Shown: piece after piece, positions 26,808 to 35,843 of the stretch
Numbering within the stretch: the first letter of the stretch is position 1
Layout of the letters: every line of letters starts with the position of its first letter
Assembly: GCA_017506865.1 (NCBI GenBank)
Contig: JAFCMP010000090.1
Location: 1,116,001-1,180,000 of the forward strand
Reading direction: 5' to 3'
DNA length: 64,000 nt
From: Tribonema minus
Lineage: Eukaryota > Sar > Xanthophyceae > Tribonematales > Tribonemataceae
Translations under genes and position numbers: made by a program
The notes under the pieces: generated by a model
The model's database searches: none
What the model was told of the DNA's origin: nothing
The model's input: the letters and a program-made list of their open reading frames with translations, nothing else

Positions 26808-28340
26808 TCAATGTGTGTGCATTATTGTTCGAGCAGCATTGGTACCTGCAGATCTGCACATCGGACACGTTTTGACTGCATTGACCGCAAACCACGTCAT
26901 AAGACACGACATGTGGAATGTGTGTTTACAGCACGTGGTGTAGGTGTCACCTGCCATGACCTCATAGCATATGGAACATTCACATTCGCTCGCCTCTCCA
27001 CAAAGCACGAATAATCGCGGCCCGGTGCATATGATGTCAAATTTGCTGTTCTCTCTCTCTATGTTCCGTAATAGTGTGGCAGCTCTTGGTATCAAGGTTT
27101 GCACAGTTGTGTCACATGCCATTGAAACCTGTGTCATGGTCTCGATGACATGCCTCACAAGTACAAGATCTGAGGAGTTCCGCTCCATAACGGTATACAA
27201 AGCAGTGGCAGCGATGCGAGCAGATGCCTGAGTCAACCGCAGCAACTGCGCCATGACGTCAATTGCTGAAATCGAGGACCTTACACACTGCTTCTTGCGT
27301 ACTGTCCTGAGCATTGCCGCCACACTCATGAAACATGTTTCTCCGGCTGCTGTCACCCACATTTTGATGTCTTTCTGACTGGCTGCCACTGAAGGGATTT
27401 TTGTCTCTTTGCCTTGTGCAACGAAGCAAGTTGTTCTTCTCCCTAGCAAAGAGTTTAATAAGATCAGTGAGCATTCCCGCTCCTGCTGCAGGCCACCGGC
27501 CATCTGATGCTCGAGGGTGCGCACCAGTGTGTCCACCTCAGCGGCGCCCAGTGATTTGGTGAATCTATCAATGTCATTATCGCAGGCCCTGATCAGGCAC
27601 GAAGCTGATGCCGCATATCTGCACTTGTCGCCTGTGGCTCCTGCAACAAAGCATGCCAGCACTCTCACCAATACCGCTCGCGACCGTGTAAGGTTTCTGT
27701 ACAAGTATCTACATGCCCTGTTAAGTCTCAGCATCTGCGCCAGTAATGAAATAAATGGCCCGCGGCAGGAGCAGTGGCCTATGACAGCCCTACTGAGGCC
27801 CATGTAATGATAAATCTCCAGCGTGCTGGACGGCTGATTGTGTGTAAACAGTTCCAGTATGGTGAACGCAGTGTCCACATCATGAGCACCCAGGCGGGGG
27901 TTGAGAACAATCTCCGTGAGCAGGACGTGCAGGTTCGCATCCATAGCGGCAGTGAGCCACCCCACTTTCTCTCCGAGTGCTGTCCGAATTGCAATCAGCA
28001 CAGGCGTCAGCATGGATGGCCTACACTCACAGGCGTGCAGCGCGCCTGCAAATGCATAAAAGACATCACACCTCACCAAGCTCTCCCAGTCTCCTTCTGC
28101 AAGACTAATAATGGTAGTCAAGTTTGTGCGCAGTACCTGTGTTGGCGCAGTCAAAGCACCTGCTAAGCCCAGTACTGCGGAGGAGCACTTGAGTTCTGCA
28201 TTTGCACGCGCTGCGATTGGCAAAGCTGTCCTGTAAACTCTCTCCACTGCTTTCTGGTGTTCCACTGACACACAGTTGGCCGCCATTGACTCAGGGCAGC
28301 TTACCTGTGCGTTCACACAATGTTGAGCATGTGACGTCAT
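26808..28340 (-). CDS. RING-H2 E3 ubiquitin ligase-like protein
   Basis: A 510-residue protein with a C-terminal RING finger (about 455-500): CECSICYEVM, CCKHTFHMSCLMTWF and CPMCRSAG, matching C-x2-C ... C-x-H-x2-C ... C-x2-C. The upstream 430 residues are helical, in a pattern that could be ARM or HEAT-like repeats for binding a substrate (inference). The RING would recruit E2 enzymes to ubiquitinate host or viral proteins. Start ATG 28338-28340; the next Met (MAANCVSVEH) is plausible too. Confidence 0.75.
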   Translation of the reverse strand: MTSHAQHCVNAQVSCPESMAANCVSVEHQKAVERVYRTALPIAARANAELKCSSAVLGLAGALTAPTQVLRTNLTTIISLAEGDWESLVRCDVFYAFAGALHACECRPSMLTPVLIAIRTALGEKVGWLTAAMDANLHVLLTEIVLNPRLGAHDVDTAFTILELFTHNQPSSTLEIYHYMGLSRAVIGHCSCRGPFISLLAQMLRLNRACRYLYRNLTRSRAVLVRVLACFVAGATGDKCRYAASASCLIRACDNDIDRFTKSLGAAEVDTLVRTLEHQMAGGLQQERECSLILLNSLLGRRTTCFVAQGKETKIPSVAASQKDIKMWVTAAGETCFMSVAAMLRTVRKKQCVRSSISAIDVMAQLLRLTQASARIAATALYTVMERNSSDLVLVRHVIETMTQVSMACDTTVQTLIPRAATLLRNIERENSKFDIICTGPRLFVLCGEASECECSICYEVMAGDTYTTCCKHTFHMSCLMTWFAVNAVKTCPMCRSAGTNAARTIMHTH

Positions 28341-28414
28341 GATGATGATTAGGTATTACATAAAATGAGATGACACTTAAGCGCGCGCTACTCAATTGCG
28401 GGAATGTTCCACAA

Positions 28415-29050
28415 TCATTGAACCTTGTTGTACACCCAGCGCGAGCCTTCTGTGTGGAGCAGCGGTGTCTTTGATGCATCGTCAATCAGCGAAGCACACA
28501 CACCTGCTGGGCCCACCCCTGTGTTGGTGCAGTGCAGAACAATGTCATTGACCCCCCAAACAAGGGTCATCGGTATGCGCGCATAGTCCTGTGCTGAGAA
28601 CCCGAGCGACGCGCTGCCCACCTTTGATCCGTTCAAGAACACGTCGGCGTCATTGTCGACCAAGATATGAAGTGTTGCAGTGACTGGTGTTGTTGACATG
28701 ATCTTGTACTGGGCTGCAAAGTCATATGTCCCAACAGCTGCGCTGAACCTGGCATTTGGCGATGTCCATATCCACTTGGCTGTCTTGTCTTCAAAGTTAC
28801 TGGCAGCGCCCCATGGAACTATGCCAAAGCCGCCCTGGTCCACCACAGGCGTACCTGTAGGCGGGTCAGAGAAGCGTTCGGTCATAGCAGGCTTCGATGG
28901 CGCGAACTCTGTGACTGAAGCGCTGTTCAGCGTAGCATTGCGTGAAAAAGAGTTGCTTGCTGCCTTCTTCGGCTTGGCCATGACTACGTATAGAGCAAAG
29001 GCAATCGCAGCAAGTAGGCAGGCACCAGCGACAACAGCAGATGTTCGCAT
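28415..29050 (-). CDS. membrane-anchored beta-sandwich protein
   Basis: A 211-residue protein that starts with a signal-anchor helix (VVAGACLLAAIAFALYVVMA). The rest is beta-rich with AKWIWTSPNA, FAAQYKI, a DNDADVFLNGSKVG stretch and WGVNDIVLHCTN, a pattern like PA14/galactose-binding-type sandwiches found as virion or surface proteins. No catalytic motif. It is probably an outer-facing envelope or membrane protein. Confidence 0.6.
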   Translation of the reverse strand: MRTSAVVAGACLLAAIAFALYVVMAKPKKAASNSFSRNATLNSASVTEFAPSKPAMTERFSDPPTGTPVVDQGGFGIVPWGAASNFEDKTAKWIWTSPNARFSAAVGTYDFAAQYKIMSTTPVTATLHILVDNDADVFLNGSKVGSASLGFSAQDYARIPMTLVWGVNDIVLHCTNTGVGPAGVCASLIDDASKTPLLHTEGSRWVYNKVQ

Positions 29051-29131
29051 GAGTCTTTGTAAGTAGTAGTGAACATTATTTCTAGTGACATTTGCTTTTT
29101 GATTTGGTCGCGCAGGAGTGCAGCACTGCTT

Positions 29132-29746
29132 TCAACGGAAGTCATGCTCCGCTCTGATCAGGTTGTGACGATCCAGCATGCGTACCGCCAACATGACGCG
29201 TTTGCGATCAGCATCTGTTATGTTGAGCGACTCTGGGTAGCGTGGCACCATGCCTGCCTTCCTGCCCTCCTTGACTTTGTCATAATATCTGTACACCAAT
29301 GCCTGCCATCGGCAGAAATTTGCAGTCTCTTCCACTGGTTTTGGAGGGCTGCCTATGAGGTCATTCACAAAGGCTGCCACGTCCGAGATTTCATCCCCCC
29401 CCTCGCAAGCCGCACAGTGGGCTTGTGTCATTTGCATGATCGCAATGATGGCTCTGTTGCACACCACTGAGCCCTCTTCGCACGTGTCCTGCACCCAGGC
29501 TGTACGATTGATCGACGCAACGCCCCTGAAACCTTCTCCATCGGAAGCTGGCATCAACTGCTCCACGCGTTCAGCGTCCACATAGCTGCTCAAGGCGCCT
29601 TTGATGAACCCTAGAGATTTCTGGTACTCCTGTACCACCGCAGAGTTTTCGGACAGCTCCATCCTGTGGTAAGTTTGTTCTACTTTGCGTGCGAGTGACT
29701 GTATAGCATTCCTGACAGCTGTGCCATCTGCATCCTCCTCCTCCAT
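29132..29746 (-). CDS. hypothetical acidic protein, 204 aa
   Basis: The N-terminus is acidic (MEEEDADGT) and the body is helical with a hydrophobic middle that includes HCAACEGGDEI. No membrane segment or known motif. It starts from ATG 29744-29746. Upstream lies a short gap with two CGAATCTC words. Confidence 0.55.
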   Translation of the reverse strand: MEEEDADGTAVRNAIQSLARKVEQTYHRMELSENSAVVQEYQKSLGFIKGALSSYVDAERVEQLMPASDGEGFRGVASINRTAWVQDTCEEGSVVCNRAIIAIMQMTQAHCAACEGGDEISDVAAFVNDLIGSPPKPVEETANFCRWQALVYRYYDKVKEGRKAGMVPRYPESLNITDADRKRVMLAVRMLDRHNLIRAEHDFR

Positions 29747-29799
29747 GGAGCCGCTTCAGGTCTGAGGTAGTGACTGCTGTACACAAAAGCTCAGGCGCC

Positions 29800-29844
29800 C
29801 GAATCTCCGCTTCTTGAATCCAATAATAATACACGCCGAATCTC
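29800..29844. promoter_or_regulatory. pair of CGAATCTC words upstream of the 29132 gene
   Basis: CGAATCTC occurs at 29800-29807 and 29837-29844, and CGAATCAC close by. The gap 29747-29853 is AT-rich (CAATAATAATACACG) and between two genes on the same strand. It probably holds the promoter of the gene at 29132-29746. Confidence 0.4.
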
Positions 29845-29853
29845 ACTATCGAA

Positions 29854-30780
29854 TCACTCCTTGAATATTTCAGGCACAGCCTTGCCTTCTCTCTGCTGCT
29901 GATGGGCAAAGTCTTTGATTCGCGCCAGTCCTGCTGGCAATTCTTTTCCGTTCTTCCGCGTCACAATTTCATAGTAGTACACGAGCAACATGTATATGCC
30001 CAGCACAAACTTGAATGAGCCGGTGCCAGTCAAGGTCCCGAATATGCACCTCCACATGACCAGACTGTCCTCACGATCCAGAAGTCGCCTGCCTACAATG
30101 GTCCACACACTGATCATTTGTTTTTTGGTCAGCCTGTCATACACTAGCTCTAGTGCACAGTCCATGGCCTTGGCCACCTCAGATGCAACTTTTCGAATCT
30201 CCGCTGACAGTTCGATCCCAGACTTGGGTTCATGAAAGTATTGTAGAATTCGATAGTTTGCATTGCCGGCGCTGCTCTTGTCAAGAATCTCGCTCAATGA
30301 ATCACCGGTGAGAAGCTCTTCCAAGCTATAGCTTGTACCCTCCTGCGACCACGGTTCCATTACTGACAGGAGCCTGCATATGCACACCTCAACAGGACTG
30401 CGGGGCGCTCTGTTCTGAATTGCAGAGTTGATGGCTTTTGTCAGCGCCTTCACGTGATTTGAATCTCCGCGCCTCGATTTGAACAGCGCCGCCGCAGCGT
30501 ATTGTGCAGAAAGCATCTCACACAGCTCTAAGGAAGAGTCATCGCCTTTGACCTCACAAGCATTCAGAGTGAGCACGACCTTACCAAAGTCGTGCACAAT
30601 TACGAACGCACCAGTGCTGGGGTGTATGATCGTTTCGCACGCCACAGTAACTGTGGATCTGCATATAGTTTCGAACTGTGAGCCGGCAAGCGCTTCGTGA
30701 GAGAGCAGCTGCTCAGTCCCCTGCCATGATTCCAGCACAAGGTTGACAGATTTTTCCTGCAGGCACAGCGATGCGGCCAT
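29854..30780 (-). CDS. hypothetical protein, 308 aa
   Basis: Unrecognised. Mostly helical; near the C-terminus a hydrophobic stretch (FKFVLGIYMLLVYYYE) could be a membrane helix, followed by a basic tail. The frame extends to a GTG at 30807 but ATG 30778-30780 is the sensible start. It is divergent from the SET-like gene. Confidence 0.55.
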   Translation of the reverse strand: MAASLCLQEKSVNLVLESWQGTEQLLSHEALAGSQFETICRSTVTVACETIIHPSTGAFVIVHDFGKVVLTLNACEVKGDDSSLELCEMLSAQYAAAALFKSRRGDSNHVKALTKAINSAIQNRAPRSPVEVCICRLLSVMEPWSQEGTSYSLEELLTGDSLSEILDKSSAGNANYRILQYFHEPKSGIELSAEIRKVASEVAKAMDCALELVYDRLTKKQMISVWTIVGRRLLDREDSLVMWRCIFGTLTGTGSFKFVLGIYMLLVYYYEIVTRKNGKELPAGLARIKDFAHQQQREGKAVPEIFKE

Positions 30781-30872
30781 TTGTGCACACACCGCTTCTC
30801 CAATCACAAGACAAAAAAACTGTGGCTAGCGCTCCGCGTGTTTTATATACCCGCACCTTGTATATACAAAGC

Positions 30873-31661
30873 ATGTACTCCTGTGGGGCGGCGCTCCGTC
30901 ATAGCAATGTACGAGTCGGAGCGAAGGGGGCATGGGCGAAGTGCTGGTTGCCTTCAGGCACTGTCGTTCTAATCGAGAGATCCATTGTGCGCGAGCATCC
31001 GTCCGCTGTAACATATTCCAAAACTGTGCGAGATGTAGCTGGGTATGAGTTGGTTGCAGATGCAAGCAGGTGGTGCCTGGTGGAGGGCAGTACAGAGGAG
31101 GAGCGCAGCTCCAACAGCAGACTGAACGGCTTTGACAGCATCAAGTGCCAAATAGCTCGCATGTACAGGATCGACAATGCTCCGAGAGCCACCATCTGTG
31201 TGTCACCGTTCGAAGATGATGACACAGTCATGATAAAACTCGATTTTGACGTGAATGAGGGAGAGGAGATCACAATCTCTGAAGGCGTGCGGCGTATGGC
31301 CCACACTCCTGAAAGCAGCGCTCTTTCAGACTGCACTGTCAAACTGCGCAAAGCTGAGCGATTGCTAGAGAGGTGGTCATCAGTGGACGTACAGAGCCTT
31401 GTGCATGATGCTCAGCAACAAATAAGTGAGTGCAGAGAAGCTGTGCACCAGCGGCTCAGTGATGTCAGAGCGGCAGGGCCGCCGTGGCTCTTTGACATAT
31501 GTGACCTATATGTGAACACAGAACGGCTTCCTCAATCGAAATGCATAACTTCGCTGCACTGCGAGCAAGCTCAAGAGTTAATAGATATTCGACAGGCAAT
31601 CGGGGTTCGGGATGCAGAGAAGAAACTGCAGGATGCCTTGAACGCATTTAAAAAATGTTGA
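30873..31661 (+). CDS. SET-like domain protein
   Basis: A 262-residue protein from ATG 30873; TATA-like sequence (TTTTATATAC, then TATATAC) lies just upstream. The N-terminal part resembles a SET methyltransferase: VRVGAKGAWAKCWLPSGTVV (the first strands) and, later, NEGEEITISEGVRRM, as in the GEExxxxY end of SET. The usual NHSCxPN motif is only faint (RIDNAPRATI) and the catalytic Tyr is not evident, so activity is unsure. A helical C-terminal half follows. It overlaps the next gene by seven bases. Confidence 0.45.
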   Translation: MYSCGAALRHSNVRVGAKGAWAKCWLPSGTVVLIERSIVREHPSAVTYSKTVRDVAGYELVADASRWCLVEGSTEEERSSNSRLNGFDSIKCQIARMYRIDNAPRATICVSPFEDDDTVMIKLDFDVNEGEEITISEGVRRMAHTPESSALSDCTVKLRKAERLLERWSSVDVQSLVHDAQQQISECREAVHQRLSDVRAAGPPWLFDICDLYVNTERLPQSKCITSLHCEQAQELIDIRQAIGVRDAEKKLQDALNAFKKC

Positions 31662-31849
31662 GCATCTGTAGAAACCTTATGAAGTATTCAGAGACAGCTG
31701 AGGCTGTGATCATGATTACCGCGTCGTTCATGGTGACCGTCGCCAGGGTACGAAACGCTCGCAGAGACCAGTGGTCAGGGAGAGCACTTCTTTTTGTGTT
31801 GAGTATCATAATAGGCGCAGTGTGCGGGTTCTTGATCGAGCTAGAATGA
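31655..31849 (+). CDS. small two-helix membrane protein
   Basis: A 64-residue protein with two hydrophobic segments (AVIMITASFMVTVARV and ALLFVLSIIIGAVCGFLIEL) joined by a basic loop. It starts inside the end of the SET-like gene, and its stop forms an ATGA overlap with the start of the next gene, which supports it as coding. Confidence 0.6.
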   Translation: MLSICRNLMKYSETAEAVIMITASFMVTVARVRNARRDQWSGRALLFVLSIIIGAVCGFLIELE

Positions 31850-32121
31850 GACACAGGCCGCCCACCCCGCGCAAGCATAATTCACCACGAAGCGCCAAAG
31901 TGTATCGAAACCGTGTCAAGAAGGTCAATATCGCTGCAGCAAAACACCGTGTCGCAGCCTCGACCACGATGCGCAGGCTGATTTCATTCGCACGACCCCT
32001 TGTAGGGAGGATTCACTTCAACAAAGACGACCTACCGTCAGTAGTAGGAAAGAAGAAGAGAAAGCGTCTCACTACTGACACTACCGAAGCTTGCACAGCA
32101 TTCGATTTCGAAGGTGGTTGA
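31846..32121 (+). CDS. small basic protein, 91 aa
   Basis: It starts at an ATG overlapping the preceding TGA (ATGA). The peptide begins MRHRPPTPRKHNSPRSAKVY and is Lys/Arg-rich for most of its length. It may bind nucleic acid. It is convergent with the gene at 32081, overlapping by 41 bases. An in-frame extension upstream would start at a non-neighbour codon and is less likely. Confidence 0.55.
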   Translation: MRHRPPTPRKHNSPRSAKVYRNRVKKVNIAAAKHRVAASTTMRRLISFARPLVGRIHFNKDDLPSVVGKKKRKRLTTDTTEACTAFDFEGG

Positions 32122-32734
32122 TCCTCACAGTAGGCACATTGAGAACAGCAGGCTCCAATCTTTTCTTGATTCCCTCAAAGGTACCTATGCTGACACTGTC
32201 TCTGATATCTTTGTCCAACACTGTGACACCAAACTCCTGCCGTACTGGCAGCTTGCAAGTATCATTGGCGAGGCCAAGGTACCGACGAACGGTCCCAGGT
32301 ACAGGGTACTGCGCGTGCTTGCCTTGGGACACGTACACACGTGGGCGCACGCCGTCCACCAGAATGATGTTCAGGTCAGCTTCATCTGAAATGCAGAAAT
32401 GCTCACTTGCACTATGAGGCGTGTAAAAGACTGCTTTGACGTTTGCATCTGCACCGAGCTCAATGACAACCTGCTCTATGTCATAGTCATGACCACCTAC
32501 ACCGTTGATGCCAAATATGCTCATGCCGGTATCACGCATGAAGAAAAGAAAGTAGTGGAGCAGGGCGCCCGCAGTAGGCAGCAACTGGCACACACCACTC
32601 ACCGTCTTGTCTTTCTCGCACAGGGCACTGCGCATGTATGTAGTCAGATTTACAGGCTCTTCCGACTCATTGCAAGCAGTATAATAAACAGGCATGTGCT
32701 TCACAAGCAGCGCATTTGGGTCAGAAAATGACAT
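32081..32734 (-). CDS. hypothetical protein, 217 aa
   Basis: A mixed alpha/beta protein with FFMRDTGMSIFGINGVGGHD and VVIELGADANVKAVFYTPHS, and a later LNIILVDGVRPRVYVSQGKH. The alternating strand-helix pattern suggests an enzyme-like fold, but I do not recognise it. ATG 32732-32734 follows a TATATTTAA-like stretch on the far side. Confidence 0.55.
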   Translation of the reverse strand: MSFSDPNALLVKHMPVYYTACNESEEPVNLTTYMRSALCEKDKTVSGVCQLLPTAGALLHYFLFFMRDTGMSIFGINGVGGHDYDIEQVVIELGADANVKAVFYTPHSASEHFCISDEADLNIILVDGVRPRVYVSQGKHAQYPVPGTVRRYLGLANDTCKLPVRQEFGVTVLDKDIRDSVSIGTFEGIKKRLEPAVLNVPTVRINHLRNRMLCKLR

Positions 32735-32786
32735 GCGATCTGCACTATGCTACAAAACATATATTTAAGACACACCGTACGGCGCT

Positions 32787-33833
32787 TCACGGGGTGCATC
32801 TCTTAGCGCACAGCGCAGTCTGCAAGCTGTCCACTATGGCAACATCAGTTTCATCTTCAAGCTCATTGAGAGCCGTGTCGATGAACTCCTCAAGCGTCGC
32901 AAAGCTCGCCACGGTTTTAAGGCCCTCCAGGACAATGTGTGCAGGGTTGAGGGAGTGATTGATGTGCTCTGCACAGAATGACTGCACTATTGTCTTGTCC
33001 AACAAGGCAAATGTGTAGGGCGCGGTTACTGCTGCGCTGTCACAAGCTTGCCATGAACACATCCGGTATGCACGTGTTGCGCCTTGAGGCGCTGGATTCT
33101 CTGAAGGTGCGTGCGCACTTGCACTGACCTCTTGTGCACCGTCTCCGTGCATAGGGCGGGGGCCCTCCGCTGCCATCTCTCCATCGTATGTGTCTGCGCT
33201 CTCCTTGAACTCCTCTGCACCGCCATCTGCACCGCCATTTGCACCGCCATTTGCATCGCCCTCCGGTGCGGCACGTATATTTTCTTTTCCTTCAGAGTCG
33301 GCCACCAGCACACCGACGTCTGAGACGGTTGCCACTTGTATATTGGCAGCGTTGCCAAACGTGTGTTGACTCGGTGTTCGAAGAAAGCCAAGCGGCATAT
33401 CGTCGGATTCCCTCGACAAGGGTAAGACCGGTGACAACGGGCCCGACGAAAACAGAAAAGGCTCGATTTCCAGATGAGCAGGCAGTTGGGGGGCCGCGGC
33501 AGCAGCGTGCAGTGAGCAGAGCCTGTCCACTGCAAACGTGCCGCCGTCCATCTTGACAGGGGCGACAACATACTGCACTCCTGGGTTCTCCCCGCTTTCG
33601 ATGAGAAACATGGGAACGCCAAGATCCATCAGAGCAGTGGGAGTGCTGGAGAAACCGCGCGTGCATGAAAAGAGCCAGTTCATGCGTTCGTTGTACGCAT
33701 TGAAAAGGTAGCTCTGTTCACCGAAGGCCATGGGGCCGACGACCGCAGCTGTATGCTCTTCGATGCACGCCATGCAGTCTCTGAGGCACTTGAACGCGAC
33801 CTGCGCACTCAGGTCCAGTCTAGCTTGGATCAT
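32787..33833 (-). CDS. hypothetical protein with acidic linker and zinc-like site
   Basis: A 348-residue protein from ATG 33831-33833, overlapping the upstream gene's TGA by two bases (ATGA). It has a low-complexity acidic and glycine linker (GDANGGANGGADGGAEE) in the middle and a C-terminal cluster of Cys and His (CSWQACDSA, then FCAEHINH) that could bind zinc. Its close coupling to the PHD-type gene upstream suggests a shared role. The frame extends to 33926 only with a non-ATG start. Confidence 0.6.
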   Translation of the reverse strand: MIQARLDLSAQVAFKCLRDCMACIEEHTAAVVGPMAFGEQSYLFNAYNERMNWLFSCTRGFSSTPTALMDLGVPMFLIESGENPGVQYVVAPVKMDGGTFAVDRLCSLHAAAAAPQLPAHLEIEPFLFSSGPLSPVLPLSRESDDMPLGFLRTPSQHTFGNAANIQVATVSDVGVLVADSEGKENIRAAPEGDANGGANGGADGGAEEFKESADTYDGEMAAEGPRPMHGDGAQEVSASAHAPSENPAPQGATRAYRMCSWQACDSAAVTAPYTFALLDKTIVQSFCAEHINHSLNPAHIVLEGLKTVASFATLEEFIDTALNELEDETDVAIVDSLQTALCAKRCTP

Positions 33834-34561
33834 ATTGCCCAGCCTCTCGGCGAGGACTTGTGTGTAGTTGTTGCGCCCGACTGCAAGTGCAAGGGAAACA
33901 TGCAGAGCGTCAATAATGTCAGCCAATGCGCTTGTCCTTCATCAACCATCTTATTGGCAACCGTTGTCACAAACATCTCACCTGCTATGGTGGCAGCTTC
34001 GATGATGTTCCTCACAATGGCATCCGGAGAGCAGCCCATGTCCCTGTGGTGATGGTACCCGTGCTCCGGGCAGTATAGCTGGTGCATGACGGTCCCGCAC
34101 ATGACAGATATGCTTGCAGCTCCCGAAGGGTTGATTGCAGCGCACCAGGGGTGCATCGCGTAAGTGCATGGTGAGACTGTGCACTTCACCAAATTCTGCT
34201 TGCCGCCGCAGAAGCAGCACTCTCTGCCGTGGTAGTCGTCCTTCCCGACATTTTCGTACGCAGCAAACCACATGGAGCACACACTGTGGGCCCAGCAAGT
34301 GCCGTCATGAAGGATGGGAGTCCACAGCGGCTGCAGGTTGAGGGGAGTGCCCGCAATCAGCTCCGTGTCGTATCCGCCTCCACGGTGGCAATAGCAGCAG
34401 GTACGCTCGCCCTGGGCCTGAGCAGCCATGCGGCACACCAGCTGCTGCTGCAGCGCTACTACCCGCGTCGTGTTGTGGTGGTCTGAAGTGATACAGCCCT
34501 CCCAACGCTGAATCCTAATGCCCTCCGACATCCCCGAAGGGTTTTGGTCTAGAATTCCCAT
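33830..34561 (-). CDS. extended PHD-finger protein
   Basis: A 243-residue protein with the layout of an extended PHD (as in JMJD2, AF10 and BRPF): a first C-x2-C knuckle (CCYCHRGGG), W-x-H-x2-C (CWAHSVCSMWF), then C-x2-C (CCFCGG), C-x4-C, MHPWCAA and YCPEHG. Such modules read histone tails or bind other chromatin partners. Together with the histone fold and SET-like genes it suggests chromatin handling. The stop overlaps the start of the next gene (ATGA). Confidence 0.7.
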   Translation of the reverse strand: MGILDQNPSGMSEGIRIQRWEGCITSDHHNTTRVVALQQQLVCRMAAQAQGERTCCYCHRGGGYDTELIAGTPLNLQPLWTPILHDGTCWAHSVCSMWFAAYENVGKDDYHGRECCFCGGKQNLVKCTVSPCTYAMHPWCAAINPSGAASISVMCGTVMHQLYCPEHGYHHHRDMGCSPDAIVRNIIEAATIAGEMFVTTVANKMVDEGQAHWLTLLTLCMFPLHLQSGATTTHKSSPRGWAI

Positions 34562-34697
34562 GAATCTAGCTCCGAAGTCAGGCTGTGACGGACAAATAGC
34601 GGGTCCGTTCGGAGAGTGTAGGAGAAGTCGCGATAATTGCGCGATACGGCCATATCGAGCTATGGCATAGCAAACACAGTAGCAACAGCAACTGGAT

Positions 34698-34940
34698 ATG
34701 GATTGCCCTTACACGGCTGAGCGGGCCTGGAAGTGGGCGACAGTGCTAGCATGCGTGATCGCGGTTTTGGGATTGTACTTTGAGAAATTCATGTGCGGTG
34801 GCCAGACCACAAGAGGTTTTGCGGAGTGCGTGCTGCAGTATCAAAGGGTGGAGGCCGCAGGCGTCATTACAGCTTTGTTCGCCGACAGGCAGAGGAGGCG
34901 AGCTGCTGAACTTCGCAGGATTGGCTTCCGACACTGGTAA
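34698..34940 (+). CDS. small membrane protein, 80 aa
   Basis: One hydrophobic helix near the N-terminus (WATVLACVIAVLGLYFEKF), a cysteine, and a basic Arg-rich C-terminus (DRQRRRAAELRRIGFRHW). It begins at ATG 34698 in the gap between divergent genes and ends nine bases before the stop of the AN1 gene. Function unknown. Confidence 0.5.
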   Translation: MDCPYTAERAWKWATVLACVIAVLGLYFEKFMCGGQTTRGFAECVLQYQRVEAAGVITALFADRQRRRAAELRRIGFRHW

Positions 34941-34949
34941 ATTATGCTT

Positions 34950-35255
34950 TCATATCTTGATGACCTTGAAAACAAGTGGCTCGGCCCGATTCAACACGTT
35001 GACGGCTCTTGTATACTCAGCCGCCCGGTAGTCAAAATTGCAGAGGTGGCTTAGGTAGTGTCGGTGCTGCTGGCACAAGTTCAGACCGCACCTGCAACTC
35101 GTAGCTGCGGTAATGTGCACGCGCCTGCTGCAAAAGTCGCACCTAATGGACATTGTGTGCTCCTTGACACTCGGCTTGGATTTTATGGTGTCCTTGTCCT
35201 CAACATTGGCTGGAAGTCGTTTCCCTATGATAATTGTTTTGCATATCAGAACCAT
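34950..35255 (-). CDS. AN1-type zinc finger protein
   Basis: A 101-residue protein, or 67 residues if it starts at the second Met (35151-35153). The finger reads CDFCSRRVHITAATSCRCG, then LCQQHRHYLSHLC and FDYRA, the AN1 pattern C-x2-C ... C-x-C ... C-x4-H ... H-x-C followed by FDY. AN1 proteins are often linked to ubiquitin and stress signalling. Short AN1-only proteins occur in algae viruses. Confidence 0.75.
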   Translation of the reverse strand: MVLICKTIIIGKRLPANVEDKDTIKSKPSVKEHTMSIRCDFCSRRVHITAATSCRCGLNLCQQHRHYLSHLCNFDYRAAEYTRAVNVLNRAEPLVFKVIKI

Positions 35256-35309
35256 TATGTTGTGTTTAGTAGCAAGGCGTTATTATATTTGTCCACATTT
35301 AAAGCACGT

Positions 35310-35843
35310 ATGCCCCCCTCCTACACGGAGAACCTCAAGCGCATTGCATACGAGGTTGCGAGTGATTCATTTAACGCTGTGACTCCCGAGTCTCGTGCTC
35401 CTCTAGTGTCACTAACGCAATGCGCGCCCGCTTTCGAAAAGTTATTCGAAAGAGCCAGTGACACGGCAGCAATACATGATGTGATCCAACAGGGTGAAAT
35501 GCGTTTGCGCATCAAGAACGTGATCTCAGCATGCATGACTGAAGTCTTTGAAGATGAGAAAATTACCTTGCATGATGTTGGAGCGCTGATGACCGCAGTG
35601 CGCGAGCTCGCGGTTGTCATGAACTCGATACCGCGAAAGAATGCACTAGCCGTGGAGATAGCAAAGAACAGCGCGGTGCCCTTCATTGAATGCCTGCTTA
35701 CGATTATCGTTCAAATGTTCCTGCCGGCAGCAGGATGTGACCTGCTGCTACCTCTACTTCATGCGGCCATTGGCTTACTGGCACTCGATGTACTGCCCCC
35801 TACGGCTGCACCATGGTGGACAAGGCTCATGTGCCCTATTTAG
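35310..35843 (+). CDS. hypothetical protein with C-terminal membrane helices
   Basis: A 177-residue protein from the first ATG at 35310 (the frame continues upstream only to a non-ATG codon). The N-terminal 120 residues are helical, and the last part is hydrophobic (FIECLLTIIVQMFLPAAG and LLLPLLHAAIGLLALDVL), suggesting one or two membrane helices. Its end overlaps the telomere-resolvase-like gene by eight bases. Confidence 0.5.
   Translation: MPPSYTENLKRIAYEVASDSFNAVTPESRAPLVSLTQCAPAFEKLFERASDTAAIHDVIQQGEMRLRIKNVISACMTEVFEDEKITLHDVGALMTAVRELAVVMNSIPRKNALAVEIAKNSAVPFIECLLTIIVQMFLPAAGCDLLLPLLHAAIGLLALDVLPPTAAPWWTRLMCPI

Noticed and set aside
32787-34561. Idea that the PHD gene and the next reverse gene are one gene broken by a frameshift
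   Set aside because: The stop and the next ATG overlap as ATGA and each protein has its own complete domain layout, so two coupled genes is the simpler view.
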